A stretch of DNA of 64,000 nt from Leeuwenhoekiella nanhaiensis (GTDB lineage Bacteria; Bacteroidota; Bacteroidia; Flavobacteriales; Flavobacteriaceae), in the NCBI RefSeq assembly GCF_002744755.1, contig NZ_KZ319288.1, positions 434,001 to 498,000 of the forward strand, read 5' to 3'. The notes beneath the pieces are model-generated. The model ran no database searches. It worked only from the letters and a program-made list of their open reading frames with translations, and was not told the origin of the DNA. This document shows, one piece after another, positions 27,461 to 36,683 of this stretch. The position numbers were made by a program, and so were the translations under genes. The first letter of the stretch is position 1, and the number at the start of each line of letters is the position of its first letter.

Positions 27461-27588
27461 TTCCTTATTCCTTATTCCTTATTCCTTATTCCTTATTCCT
27501 TATTCCTTATTCCTTATTCCTTATTCTTTATTCTTTATTCTTTATTCTTTATTCTTTATTCTTTATTCTTTATTCTTTATTCTTTATT
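27461..27588. repeat. heptanucleotide tandem repeat (about 18 units)
   Basis: About 60 bp of TTATTCC units pass directly into about 68 bp of TTATTCT units, one sharp switch with little other variation. On the minus strand it reads as GGAATAA and AGAATAA. Its end supplies the TAA stop codon (27584-27586) of the dehydrogenase gene. Confidence 0.92.
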
Positions 27589-28936
27589 TAAAATAAACCG
27601 TTTTCTTATTGACAAACTCCTGTATTCCGTCTGCGGAGAGTTCACGGCCATAGCCGGAAATCTTGGTGCCGCCAAAAGGTAAACGCGGATCACTTTTCAC
27701 GAGTTCGTTTACAAATACGGCCCCGTCTTCAAACTGAGGAACGAGTTTTTTAGCGCGTTTCTTATCTTCCGTAAAAATGGAAACACCCAGACCAAAAGCG
27801 GATTGATTGACAAGGTCTACCGCTTCTTCTTCGGTTTTAAAAGTGGTGATGCCTATAACCGGACCAAAGGTTTCCTCTTTAAACAAAGACATTTCAGGTG
27901 TGACATCGGTAACTACGGTAGGCTCAAAATAGGCTTTATCCCGTTTCCCACCAATGAGTATTTTAGCTCCGGCTTTAACGCTGGCCTGCAGTTGTTCTTC
28001 AAGTTCTTCGGCGAGATCGGGTCGCGCCATCACCCCGATAAAGGTATCTTCGGCCATTGGATCGCCGCTTTTGAGTTCGCGTACGGCTTTGACGTATTTT
28101 TCGGTAAATGCTTCGGCAATATTCTCGTGTACAATCAAGCGCTTACCGGCGATACAGCTTTGTCCCGTATTCTGGAAACGCGCCTGTACCGTGGTTTTCA
28201 GGGTTTCGTCCAGATCACAATCCTCAAAAACCACCAGGGCATTACTACCGCCAAGCTCAAGAACCGACTTCTTAATTTCGCTTCCGGCAGTTGCCGCAAC
28301 AGCGCTACCGGCCGGTTTACTTCCGGTAAGGGTAATCGCTTTAATCTTGGGATTTTTGATCACGTCTTCAATCTTCGAACTGCTTAAGGGCATATGCGTA
28401 AAACAACCTTTGGGGAAGCCCGCCCGCTCAAAGACCTTTTGAATATTATCTGCACTGCGCATCACATTACTGGCGTGTTTCAGCACCCCAATATTGCCTG
28501 CCATAAGAGCCGGAGCTGCAAAGCGGAAGACCTGCCAAAATGGATAATTCCAGGGCATTACGGCAAGCACAACACCTATGGGCGCATAACTTACATAGCT
28601 TTCTGAAGCATCCGTTTTAATGGTCTTGTCTGCCAGGTGACTTTCAGCGTGCTCGGCATAGTATTCACAAACCCAGGCGCATTTCTCAATCTCGGCGATT
28701 GACTGGCTGATGGGTTTTCCCATCTCGAGGGTCATGGTTTCAGCATATTCCTGTTTGTTCTTTTTGAGTTCGTCTGCCGCAGCCTGCATCAATTTACTGC
28801 GCTCAGAAAACGATGTCTTCCGCCAGGATAAGAACCGCTCGTGGGCGGCATCGATAGCATCGCTGGTTTGTTTTTTGGTGAATTCTTTGGTTTCAAATAC
28901 AACCTCATGATTGTATGGATTTATAGACTGAATCAT
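27584..28936 (-). CDS. succinate-semialdehyde dehydrogenase-type aldehyde dehydrogenase
   Basis: NAD(P)-dependent oxidation of an aldehyde, most like short (about 450-residue) succinate-semialdehyde dehydrogenases. It has the cofactor segment VMPWNYPFWQVFR (near 127), the Glu in LELGGSNALVV (Glu227) and the catalytic Cys in FQNTGQSCIAGKR (Cys261). The FGGTKISGYGRELS C-terminal segment is typical of the group. The last coding residues VYFK are followed by a TAA that is the first part of a 128-bp tandem repeat. There is no GABA transaminase beside it, so the substrate is inferred from family only. Confidence 0.88.
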   Translation of the reverse strand: MIQSINPYNHEVVFETKEFTKKQTSDAIDAAHERFLSWRKTSFSERSKLMQAAADELKKNKQEYAETMTLEMGKPISQSIAEIEKCAWVCEYYAEHAESHLADKTIKTDASESYVSYAPIGVVLAVMPWNYPFWQVFRFAAPALMAGNIGVLKHASNVMRSADNIQKVFERAGFPKGCFTHMPLSSSKIEDVIKNPKIKAITLTGSKPAGSAVAATAGSEIKKSVLELGGSNALVVFEDCDLDETLKTTVQARFQNTGQSCIAGKRLIVHENIAEAFTEKYVKAVRELKSGDPMAEDTFIGVMARPDLAEELEEQLQASVKAGAKILIGGKRDKAYFEPTVVTDVTPEMSLFKEETFGPVIGITTFKTEEEAVDLVNQSAFGLGVSIFTEDKKRAKKLVPQFEDGAVFVNELVKSDPRLPFGGTKISGYGRELSADGIQEFVNKKTVYFK

Positions 28937-29153
28937 AGTGTTTATGCGAATATTTTCCTTAAAGTTAGCAACCGCAGGCTAAAGCCGGGGGCGGATTAAG
29001 AGCACTTTAACGGAACATCCCATCCCGGCCTACACTTCAAAGGGAAGGAGATTGAATGTCAAGAAGGTTAGTTTGTTTATAAGTCGTTTACAACTCTTTT
29101 GGCATCGTACTTGAAGCGTTTGATATAATTGTAATTTTAGAAAACTTCACTTT

Positions 29154-29561
29154 ATGGAAACCCGGGATACCCAGTTACTTGCTTTAAGACCTTCAATTCC
29201 ATCGGCTCAGGTAAACGACTCGATGAGCGCTGACGAGCAATTTCAAAACGGTACACTCAGACCGGTGGTTAAATTGCAAAACGACCTGCTTCTGGAAGCT
29301 TTTCGCAACTACATCGCCAAGCATAAAAATGTGTTTTACAACCTGACCATTGAGCGCCGTATGAATTACATCGAAAATGCGATTCAGAAAGACATCAAGT
29401 TTAGAAACAGTTTAAAAGGAATGGTGATTGGCCAGTTCACGGTTGAGGAATACCGCAGGTATATTCAAAACTCCTCTGCGCTTAACAAACGTATGATGAA
29501 TCTGGTAAAGGAGCGTATTCAGAGTAATATTCAGTTGTTGGAACGAGAGCTGGCGGTGTAA
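29154..29561 (+). CDS. conserved small cytoplasmic protein, function unknown
   Basis: A 135-residue protein starting METRDTQLLALRPSIPS. There is no signal peptide or membrane helix. The first 40 residues are extended and polar, and the rest is helical and basic (LLLEAFRNYIAKHKNVFYNL, VKERIQSNIQLLEREL). I recall similar proteins as common in Flavobacteriaceae without a firm function. It stands alone between two minus-strand genes. Confidence 0.7.
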   Translation: METRDTQLLALRPSIPSAQVNDSMSADEQFQNGTLRPVVKLQNDLLLEAFRNYIAKHKNVFYNLTIERRMNYIENAIQKDIKFRNSLKGMVIGQFTVEEYRRYIQNSSALNKRMMNLVKERIQSNIQLLERELAV

Positions 29562-29608
29562 GGCGGTTTGGGGTTTTCAACTATAAGCTTTTGAAGAAAG
29601 TACAACCG

Positions 29609-30304
29609 CTAGTAGTCAAAGTATCCTTTTAAGTCATTTTTATTACCCGAATAGGAATTGAGAAACAAACCGATGTCAGGATATATTTGCTTCACCGGCT
29701 CAGTATGATCATGAATAATTCGGTAAACTGCACGATTGTCGTCAATAGTTATATAATTTCCGTCTTGCATATCTAAAATAACATAGAGTATCTTCTCCTT
29801 AAATTCTATATCAAAAGTGTTACCAAGGTCTAATAAGTCTATTTTTTTGTTGTTCAAATCTTTTAAAATTCTTCGTAACGTTTTCTCTGTTAGATTATTA
29901 TCGCCCTCAAAAAACTTCACATTTAAATGATCAACATTTATGTTTTTTAAATCAAGCACTTTTAAGGGGTTGTTATCAATATCCAGGTAAATTTTGCTTA
30001 TTAGGTTTTTAAAAACGACAAGTTTCACTTTTAGAAGACTATTAGTTTTTACATTATAAATCTGCAAGCCTGAAATTTTAAAATTTTGAAGTGCCTTATT
30101 TTCAACAAAGTCAAGACTACTTCTAGTAGCTTTTTTGCGCAAAAGCTGAATAAATTTTTCCTGATGATTGAAATAATAAGCTGCAGAAAGCTCCCCGTTT
30201 TTTTGATTTTCTAAAAGAAGTGGAAACTGCTCACCCAAAATGGTTACAAGCGATTTTTCCAATTCTCGAACATTTGCGATAAACCTCCTTTTCTTAAAAA
30301 ACAT
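29609..30304 (-). CDS. hypothetical protein, AT-rich
   Basis: A 231-residue protein from the ATG at 30304 (MFFKKRRF); a TTG four codons earlier is possible. It is rich in Lys, Asn, Ile and Leu, and its base composition is more AT-rich than that of the neighbouring metabolic genes. No signal peptide, membrane helix or known motif was recognised. The C-terminal half alternates beta-like segments (KEKILYVILDMQDGNYITID, AVYRIIHDHTEPVKQIYPD). It may be a recent acquisition or a fast-evolving lineage gene. Confidence 0.6.
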   Translation of the reverse strand: MFFKKRRFIANVRELEKSLVTILGEQFPLLLENQKNGELSAAYYFNHQEKFIQLLRKKATRSSLDFVENKALQNFKISGLQIYNVKTNSLLKVKLVVFKNLISKIYLDIDNNPLKVLDLKNINVDHLNVKFFEGDNNLTEKTLRRILKDLNNKKIDLLDLGNTFDIEFKEKILYVILDMQDGNYITIDDNRAVYRIIHDHTEPVKQIYPDIGLFLNSYSGNKNDLKGYFDY

Positions 30305-30368
30305 GAAAATTGGCAACTTTAAAGTTGTTACTAAAATGCCTAAAATATAGGGTATCGGTGCAATTGAT

Positions 30369-30902
30369 TTACTTAAGCTGATCCCGTACCTCCATCAACG
30401 CATAACCCAATAAATTTTGACCTTTCCAAAGATTTGGGTTCAAAGCCCGTTCATCATCCTGAGCTAAACCAATACCCCAAATGGTATCAACCGGACTGGC
30501 TTCTACTAAAATGCGGTCTTTCGTATTTATCAAAAAAGTTGAGAGCTCTTTGTTTTGAGAAAACTTATGGTAATTACCCTTTACCACTATATCAAGGCGA
30601 TTCTCTTCCCAGGCCTGCTGGTCAAAATTACGCACCTGCCGGCCTAGTTCTTTTACTTTACCCGGTTTAGAGCTGGAAATAATTTGGTTATAGATGTCGT
30701 GGTCCTTAAACAATAACGCCTTCTGCGCCATCATAAACTGCTCTGCATTATGATAGGTTACATCCTCGATCTCGAAAGAAACCTCATACCACTGACTAAA
30801 ACATGATTTGGTGACCGAATCGGATTTCTGATGTCTCCAGAAAAAGAGAAATTTGAGATTCTCACCAGAATCAAAACGTTTGATAAGTTGGGCGTTATTC
30901 AT
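30369..30902 (-). CDS. NADAR-family protein (YbiA-like)
   Basis: A 177-residue protein of the NADAR/YbiA family, whose members cleave N-glycosidic bonds in riboflavin intermediates or ADP-ribose derivatives. Family features include FLFFWRH near residue 18, FSQWYEVSF, YHNAEQFMMAQKALLF near residue 53, VKGNYHKFSQN near residue 112 and the C-terminal EASPVDTIWGIG and LWKGQNLLGYALM. Length is normal for the family. No riboflavin gene lies nearby, so the physiological substrate is open. Confidence 0.87.
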   Translation of the reverse strand: MNNAQLIKRFDSGENLKFLFFWRHQKSDSVTKSCFSQWYEVSFEIEDVTYHNAEQFMMAQKALLFKDHDIYNQIISSSKPGKVKELGRQVRNFDQQAWEENRLDIVVKGNYHKFSQNKELSTFLINTKDRILVEASPVDTIWGIGLAQDDERALNPNLWKGQNLLGYALMEVRDQLK

Positions 30903-30929
30903 TACTCAAAAAACTGAATCACTAAATAG

Positions 30930-31109
30930 TTATATCGAATGAATTAAAATCCCCCCAAACAATGCAAGTGCAAAAGCTCCGAAGGTTACTTTTTTCCATT
31001 TAACCGGAATCGTTTCACTTTTATAGACCCCATAAAGTCCAAGCGGCGGAATTAATATTAATAAGTATCCTACAATATATCGGTTGTACCATTTTTGCTT
31101 TGGTTCCAT
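30930..31109 (-). CDS. small two-helix membrane protein
   Basis: A 59-residue ORF upstream of the NADAR gene, ending 27 bp before its start. It begins MEPKQKWYNRYIVGYLLILI and has two predicted membrane segments (YIVGYLLILIPPLGLYGVY and FGAFALALFGGILIHSI) joined by a short charged loop (KSETIPVKWKK). The Pro-Pro and Gly-rich helix ends resemble small integral membrane proteins. It uses an ATG and ends TAA, and it fills a gap that otherwise has no gene. Function unknown; possibly cotranscribed with the NADAR gene. Confidence 0.6.
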   Translation of the reverse strand: MEPKQKWYNRYIVGYLLILIPPLGLYGVYKSETIPVKWKKVTFGAFALALFGGILIHSI

Positions 31110-31292
31110 ATCTCGCTATTTATTTTTCTATTACCTATAATCTAGGACTTTTCCGGAAATTAGTACTCCAGATGATGAAGTAATCTCAAATAACTTTTAT
31201 TTTCCCTTTAAAATTATTACTCAAAATAAGAATCGATAATCGGGAACAGGTAGAAAAAAAATTCATGATTCAACCTTTAAACGATTAAACAT

Positions 31293-31328
31293 AAAAAAAT
31301 CCCTCCGGCATTGCTACCAAAGGGATTC
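31293..31328 (-). terminator. terminator of ychF
   Basis: On the minus strand AATCCCT and AGGGATT flank an inner weak stem and are followed by TTTTT. It lies about 60 bp after the ychF stop. Confidence 0.75.
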
Positions 31329-31385
31329 TTCAATTTTTATCAATTTCAGTATACTGCCAACTGCGACTGCAGTCTGCAAACTGAA

Positions 31386-32480
31386 TTATACATTAAACAG
31401 GAAGTGCATTACATCGCCGTCCTTTACAATGTAATTCTTTCCTTCAACGCCCATTTTACCGGCTTCCTTTACTTTGGCTTCGCTACCGTATTTTACGTAA
31501 TCTTCATAGCCAATTACTTCGGCACGAATGAATCCCTTTTCAAAATCGGTATGAATCACTCCGGCTGCCTGTGGCGCGGTAGAACCGATGTTGATGGTCC
31601 AGGCCCGCACTTCTTTGACACCTGCGGTGAAATAAGTTTGTTGCTTTAGTAATTTATAAGCGGCACGAATGAGCTTTGCCGAACCCGGCTCCTCAAGACC
31701 GATATCCTGTAAAAACATCTGGCGCTCTTCGAAATCATCTAATTCGTTGATATCTGCTTCAGTACCCACCGCAAGTACTAAAACTTCAGCATTTTCTTCC
31801 TTAACCGCTTCGCGTACCTGCTCTACATAAGCGTTTCCGCTTACGGCCGAACCTTCATCTACATTACACACGTACATCACCGGCTTATCTGTGATAAACT
31901 GCAAGGGCTTTACGAAATCTGTGTAATCATCATCTGAAAACTCCAGCGCGCGAATGGATTTTCCCTGCTCCAGACCCTGCTTAATTTGGGTAAGAACGGC
32001 TTCTTCTTTCTGGGCATCTTTATTTCCGGTTCGGGAAGCTTTCTTAACTTTTTCAAGCTTTTTCTCTACGGTTTCCAGGTCTTTGAGCTGCAGCTCGATA
32101 TCGATGGTTTCTTTATCGCGAATGGGATTTACCTTTCCATCCACGTGAACAATATTGTCGTTATCAAAGCAACGCAATACGTGCAGGATAGCATCGGTCT
32201 CGCGTATGTTAGCCAAAAACTGGTTTCCCAGACCTTCTCCCTTGCTCGCTCCTTTTACAAGACCGGCAATATCTACGATCTCTACCGTGGCCGGAACCAC
32301 ACGCTCGGGTTTTACCAGATCTTCAAGCTTAGACAAACGAGGATCAGGCACATTTACCACCCCTACGTTAGGCTCAATGGTACAAAACGGAAAGTTTGCA
32401 CTCTGCGCTTTGGCATTAGACAAACAATTAAAAAGTGTTGATTTACCTACGTTAGGCAATCCTACGATACCTGCTTTCAT
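31386..32480 (-). CDS. ychF: redox-regulated ATPase YchF (Obg family)
   Basis: A conserved P-loop NTPase of the Obg family that prefers ATP and associates with ribosomes. The 364 residues begin with the Walker A motif [12 protein letters not shown] (residues 6-17), have the [20 protein letters not shown] switch region near residue 70, and a C-terminal TGS domain ([27 protein letters not shown]). Length is typical. It is a single-gene unit with its own -7 element about 20 bp upstream and a terminator. Confidence 0.97.
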   Translation of the reverse strand: MKAGIVGLPNVGKSTLFNCLSNAKAQSANFPFCTIEPNVGVVNVPDPRLSKLEDLVKPERVVPATVEIVDIAGLVKGASKGEGLGNQFLANIRETDAILHVLRCFDNDNIVHVDGKVNPIRDKETIDIELQLKDLETVEKKLEKVKKASRTGNKDAQKEEAVLTQIKQGLEQGKSIRALEFSDDDYTDFVKPLQFITDKPVMYVCNVDEGSAVSGNAYVEQVREAVKEENAEVLVLAVGTEADINELDDFEERQMFLQDIGLEEPGSAKLIRAAYKLLKQQTYFTAGVKEVRAWTINIGSTAPQAAGVIHTDFEKGFIRAEVIGYEDYVKYGSEAKVKEAGKMGVEGKNYIVKDGDVMHFLFNV

Positions 32481-32500
32481 GTCGCTCGATTTTTGAGGCG

Positions 32501-32508
32501 CAAATATA
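32501..32508 (-). promoter_or_regulatory. -7 promoter element of ychF
   Basis: TATATTTG on the minus strand matches TAnnTTTG exactly, 20 bp before the ATG. No good -33 TTG is seen at the usual spacing. Confidence 0.5.
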
Positions 32509-32733
32509 GGAAGCTTCGTTAAAACTCAGCCCTATTAATTAATAAGTGTTTTAAGAGGTTTGGAGTTGGATTTTGAGCAAGCTATTCGAAGATTTCGGTA
32601 TTTCAGGTTATGGTTTAAAACATCCCTATAAATCGCTCTCAACTCTTTCCTTTCAGTCAGAAGATACTATACCTGGTGTTACATATACGAACTCTGCTTA
32701 ATCCTTTAGATTTTGCTGTGCCTTCAGGCATAA

Positions 32734-32757
32734 AAAAACCCGATAAAACCGGGTTTT
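32734..32757 (-). terminator. terminator of the ferredoxin gene
   Basis: AAAACCCG and CGGGTTTT form an 8-bp stem followed by a T run on the minus strand. The rest of the gap to ychF (32509-32733) shows no gene; a TGCC-TTCA-GGCA mini-hairpin adjoins the terminator. Confidence 0.8.
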
Positions 32758-32779
32758 CGATATATTTTTTGAATACCTT

Positions 32780-33202
<423 letters not shown>

Positions 33203-33273
33203 CTAATAAATAGGCTTTAGCCTTTTTTCGGTGTGTAAAATTAAGACCTGAGTAGAACTCTACCAAACCATTT

Positions 33274-34332
33274 ATGGATTTAAAACAAAGAATTACCGCA
33301 TTCGCAAACCTCGGACAATTTTTAACTAGTTTTCTGTCAAAGGACGAAAAAACAGGGCTCAACTTAGCAGATTACAACCTGTTGACCGAAGAATTGGAGG
33401 CGGTAATTGATGCGGCTTACCGCGCAAATTCCTGGTTTACGCCAGAGCATATAAATCTCGCCTTACATTCCTGGGCAGATGCATTAAAGCAGAAAAACCT
33501 GAAGAACTGGCTCGAGCCTTATGCTATAAATACCCAAAATCCCAAAACTGTTGCCGTAATTATGGCCGGTAATCTGCCCTTGGTGGGTTTTCATGATTTT
33601 GTGAGCGTCTTGCTGAGCGGACATCACATTTTAGCCAAACTTTCAAGCGACGATAAGCTGCTGATGCCATTTCTGGCGAAAGTCTTAATTCAGCTTGAGC
33701 CGGGCTTTGCCGAAGCAATACGCTTTACCGATAAAAAACTCACCGATTACGACGCGGTTATCGCCACCGGAAGTAACAACTCTGCTCGCTATTTTGAATA
33801 TTACTTTAAAGACAAGCCCCACATCATCCGCAAAAACCGAAACGCCGTAGCCGTGCTTACCGGTAATGAGACTCACGAGCAGCTGGTAGCCTTGGGGAAT
33901 GACATTTTCACGTATTTTGGAATGGGATGTCGCAGTGTTTCCAAACTGTTTGTGCCAAAAGCGTATAACTTCGATGCCTTCTTTAAAGCGATGTATGAGC
34001 ATAGAGAAGTAATACAACATCACAAATACGCCAACAATTACGATTACAATAAAGCGGTGTATTTAATGAGCCTCTTCCCTATTCTGGACAATGAGTTTAT
34101 GGTTTTGAAGGAAGATGAAAATTTCTCTTCTCCCATCTCCGTAATCTTTTATGGATACTACGAATCAGAAGATGCGCTCAGAGCACATTTAAATGCCAAA
34201 TCCGAAGAAATACAGTGCGTTGTGGCTTCCGGTTTTGATGCCGGCGAAATTGCTTTTGGGCAGGCTCAAAAACCCAAACTTCACGATTATGCAGACGGTG
34301 TGGATACCGTTGCATTTTTATTAAAAATATAA
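33274..34332 (+). CDS. acyl-CoA reductase (LuxC-like)
   Basis: A 352-residue protein of the LuxC acyl-CoA reductase family, which reduces acyl-CoA or acyl-protein esters to aldehydes with NADPH. Visible are KTVAVIMAGNLPLVGFHDFVS (near 91), the ATGSNNSARYFEYYF cofactor region (near 164) and the probable nucleophile in YFGMGCRSVSK (Cys219). It is shorter than LuxC of luminous bacteria (about 480 residues), and no luxAB, luxD or luxE genes are in the window. It precedes serC on the same strand. Its substrate and role in non-luminous Flavobacteriia are unknown to me. Confidence 0.85.
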   Translation: MDLKQRITAFANLGQFLTSFLSKDEKTGLNLADYNLLTEELEAVIDAAYRANSWFTPEHINLALHSWADALKQKNLKNWLEPYAINTQNPKTVAVIMAGNLPLVGFHDFVSVLLSGHHILAKLSSDDKLLMPFLAKVLIQLEPGFAEAIRFTDKKLTDYDAVIATGSNNSARYFEYYFKDKPHIIRKNRNAVAVLTGNETHEQLVALGNDIFTYFGMGCRSVSKLFVPKAYNFDAFFKAMYEHREVIQHHKYANNYDYNKAVYLMSLFPILDNEFMVLKEDENFSSPISVIFYGYYESEDALRAHLNAKSEEIQCVVASGFDAGEIAFGQAQKPKLHDYADGVDTVAFLLKI

Positions 34333-34516
34333 TTGAATTACCTACATAATTTATTGATTTCTTAAGCTCTTTTGACAAGCTTTTCCACATCTTTGCATGG
34401 CTTTTTAAAACGCAGTTGCGTTTGCAGAGATTCCCTTGAAATTCTCACGCATTGTGTGCGAAAAGCCGTAATTTTTCGACCTGAAAACTAATTGGATCAG
34501 ACCAAATATTCAACCC

Positions 34517-35581
34517 ATGAAAAAACATAATTTCAGTGCCGGCCCAAGTATACTTCCACAGGAAGTTCTGAAGCAGGCCTCTGACGCCGTATTAAATTTT
34601 AACAACCTTAATCTTTCCCTTTTGGAAATCTCACACCGCAGCAAAGACTTTGTGGATGTGATGGAAGAAGCCCGCGAACTCGCTCTTGAGCTTATGGGTC
34701 TTGAAGGTAAAGGTTATAAAGCGCTTTTCTTACAGGGAGGTGCAAGTATGCAGTTTGTTATGGCTGCCTACAATCTTCTGGAAAATAAAGCCGGTTACCT
34801 GAACACAGGTACCTGGAGTGATAAAGCCATTAAAGAAGCTAAGCTTTTTGGCGAAGTGGTAGAAGTAGCGAGTTCAAAAGACAAAAACTTCAACTACATT
34901 CCTAAAAACTACAGCGTTCCTTCAGATTTAGATTATCTGCACGTAACGACTAACAACACCATTTTTGGTACCCAACTGAAAGAAATTCCACAGACAGATG
35001 TTCCTTTGATAGCCGATATGAGTAGTGATATTTTCTCACGCAACATCGACTTTTCAAAATTCGGAATCATTTACGCCGGGGCTCAGAAAAATATGGGGCC
35101 TGCAGGTACTACATTAGTTGTGATCAAGGAAGATCTTTTGGGTAAAGTAACCCGCCAGATCCCCAATATGCTTGATTATGCGCAGCACGTTTCTAAAGGA
35201 AGCATGTACAACACGCCTCCGGTTTTTGCCGTTTACACGTCTTTACTAACTATGCGTTGGTTAAAGAGCAAAGGTGGTATCAGCGCTATCGAAGAAGAAA
35301 ACGAGAAAAAAGCAACGCTTATCTATTCCGAAATTGATCTGAATCCGTTGTTTACCGGTTTTGCAGCTAAAGAGGACCGTTCTATAATGAACGCAACCTT
35401 TAATCTTTCTGAAGACAACCTGAAGGAAACCTTTGACGCGATGGTAAAAGAAGCCGGCATTAGTGGTGTTAACGGTCACCGTAGTGTAGGGGGTTACCGC
35501 GCTTCGATGTACAACGCGCTTCCCCTTAAGAGTGTAGGTGTTCTGGTAGATGTGATGAGCGAATTAGAGCGCAAAGCCTAA
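34517..35581 (+). CDS. serC: phosphoserine aminotransferase
   Basis: PLP enzyme converting 3-phosphohydroxypyruvate to phosphoserine, second step of serine synthesis; it also serves pyridoxine synthesis in some bacteria. The start HNFSAGPSILPQEVL, LFLQGGASMQF near residue 70, and the PLP Lys in YAGAQKNMGPAG (Lys191) match the family, as does NGHRSVGGYRASMYNAL near the C terminus. Length of 354 residues is normal. It lies 30 bp upstream of the phosphoglycerate dehydrogenase gene. Confidence 0.97.
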   Translation: MKKHNFSAGPSILPQEVLKQASDAVLNFNNLNLSLLEISHRSKDFVDVMEEARELALELMGLEGKGYKALFLQGGASMQFVMAAYNLLENKAGYLNTGTWSDKAIKEAKLFGEVVEVASSKDKNFNYIPKNYSVPSDLDYLHVTTNNTIFGTQLKEIPQTDVPLIADMSSDIFSRNIDFSKFGIIYAGAQKNMGPAGTTLVVIKEDLLGKVTRQIPNMLDYAQHVSKGSMYNTPPVFAVYTSLLTMRWLKSKGGISAIEEENEKKATLIYSEIDLNPLFTGFAAKEDRSIMNATFNLSEDNLKETFDAMVKEAGISGVNGHRSVGGYRASMYNALPLKSVGVLVDVMSELERKA

Positions 35582-35611
35582 AAACCAACTATTAAATTTC
35601 AAAATAAAAAC

Positions 35612-36565
35612 ATGAAAGTTTTAGCAAATGATGGGATTTCTCAATCTGGCGTAGATGCTCTGGAAGCAGCCGGTTTTGAAGTGATCACCACAAAAGTTGC
35701 TCAGGAGCAGCTGGAAAACTATATCAACGAGCATAACGTAGACGCGCTGCTGGTGCGTAGCGCTACCAAAGTGCGTAAAGATCTTATCGATGCCTGCCCA
35801 AGCCTGAAGTTAATAGGTCGTGGTGGTGTTGGTATGGATAATATTGACGTACAATACGCTAAAGACAAAGGATTGAGCGTGATCAATACGCCTGCCTCTT
35901 CTTCAGCTTCTGTAGCCGAACTTGTTTTTGCTCACTTGTACGGTGGGGTACGTTTCCTATACGATTCTAACCGCAACATGCCTTTAGAGGGTGAGTCTAA
36001 GTTTGGTGAACTTAAAAAAGCGTATGCAAACGGTGTTGAGCTTCGCGGAAAGACTTTAGGTGTTATTGGTTTTGGCCGAATTGGTCAGGCGACTGCCAAG
36101 GTGGCCTTAGGTGCCGGAATGAAGGTGATTTATTCTGACCCGTATATGGAAAAAGCCGAAGTAAAACTTGATTTCTTCGACGGACAGGAAGTGACTTTTA
36201 AATTTGAGAGCAAATCGAAAGAAGACGTTCTTAAGGAAGCTGACTTTATCACCCTTCACGTTCCTGCACAAAAGGAATATGTGATTGGCAAAGCCGAATT
36301 GGAACTGATGAAAGACGGCGCCGGTCTGGTAAATGCAGCCCGTGGTGGTGTGGTTGATGAGATTGCACTCATCGATGCATTAGACAGCGGTAAACTGGCC
36401 TTTGCTGCTTTAGATGTATTTGAAAGCGAACCCAAACCTGAAATTAGAATTCTGATGCATCCTAAAATTTCGTTATCTCCGCACATTGGTGCCGCGACAA
36501 ACGAAGCTCAGGATCGCATTGGTACCGAGCTTGCTGAACAGATCGCTTCGATCTTAAAAGACTAG
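35612..36565 (+). CDS. serA: D-2-hydroxyacid dehydrogenase, probable 3-phosphoglycerate dehydrogenase
   Basis: NAD-dependent oxidation of 3-phosphoglycerate, the first step of serine synthesis, inferred from linkage to serC. The 317-residue protein has the Rossmann motif GVIGFGRIGQATAKVALGAGM near residue 150, the substrate Arg in VNAARGGVVDE and the catalytic His in SPHIGAATNEAQ. It lacks the C-terminal ACT domain found in long SerA proteins, so direct serine feedback through that domain is not expected. It is followed by a strong terminator. Confidence 0.9.
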   Translation: MKVLANDGISQSGVDALEAAGFEVITTKVAQEQLENYINEHNVDALLVRSATKVRKDLIDACPSLKLIGRGGVGMDNIDVQYAKDKGLSVINTPASSSASVAELVFAHLYGGVRFLYDSNRNMPLEGESKFGELKKAYANGVELRGKTLGVIGFGRIGQATAKVALGAGMKVIYSDPYMEKAEVKLDFFDGQEVTFKFESKSKEDVLKEADFITLHVPAQKEYVIGKAELELMKDGAGLVNAARGGVVDEIALIDALDSGKLAFAALDVFESEPKPEIRILMHPKISLSPHIGAATNEAQDRIGTELAEQIASILKD

Positions 36566-36583
36566 TTCACAACATATAAAAAC

Positions 36584-36615
36584 AAAAAGCCGAATAGTTT
36601 TATTCGGCTTTTTTT
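36584..36615 (+). terminator. terminator of serC-serA
   Basis: AAAAGCCGAATA pairs with TATTCGGCTTTT around a 4-nt loop and is followed by TTT, 19 bp after the serA stop. Confidence 0.88.
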
Positions 36616-36683
36616 ATGCGCATCTGTTAATTTTTTAACGATTATAAGTATCTTTAAAACAGAAACTAAAACCAATCGAAAAC

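Noticed and set aside
27461-27588. Heptamer array considered as a CRISPR array
   Set aside because: Units are 7 bp with no spacers and no cas genes nearby; it is a simple tandem repeat.
27803-28387. 194-codon plus-strand open frame
   Set aside because: It is antisense to a clear aldehyde dehydrogenase gene with intact catalytic motifs; its sequence is rich in Phe, Gly and Arg as expected for a shadow frame.
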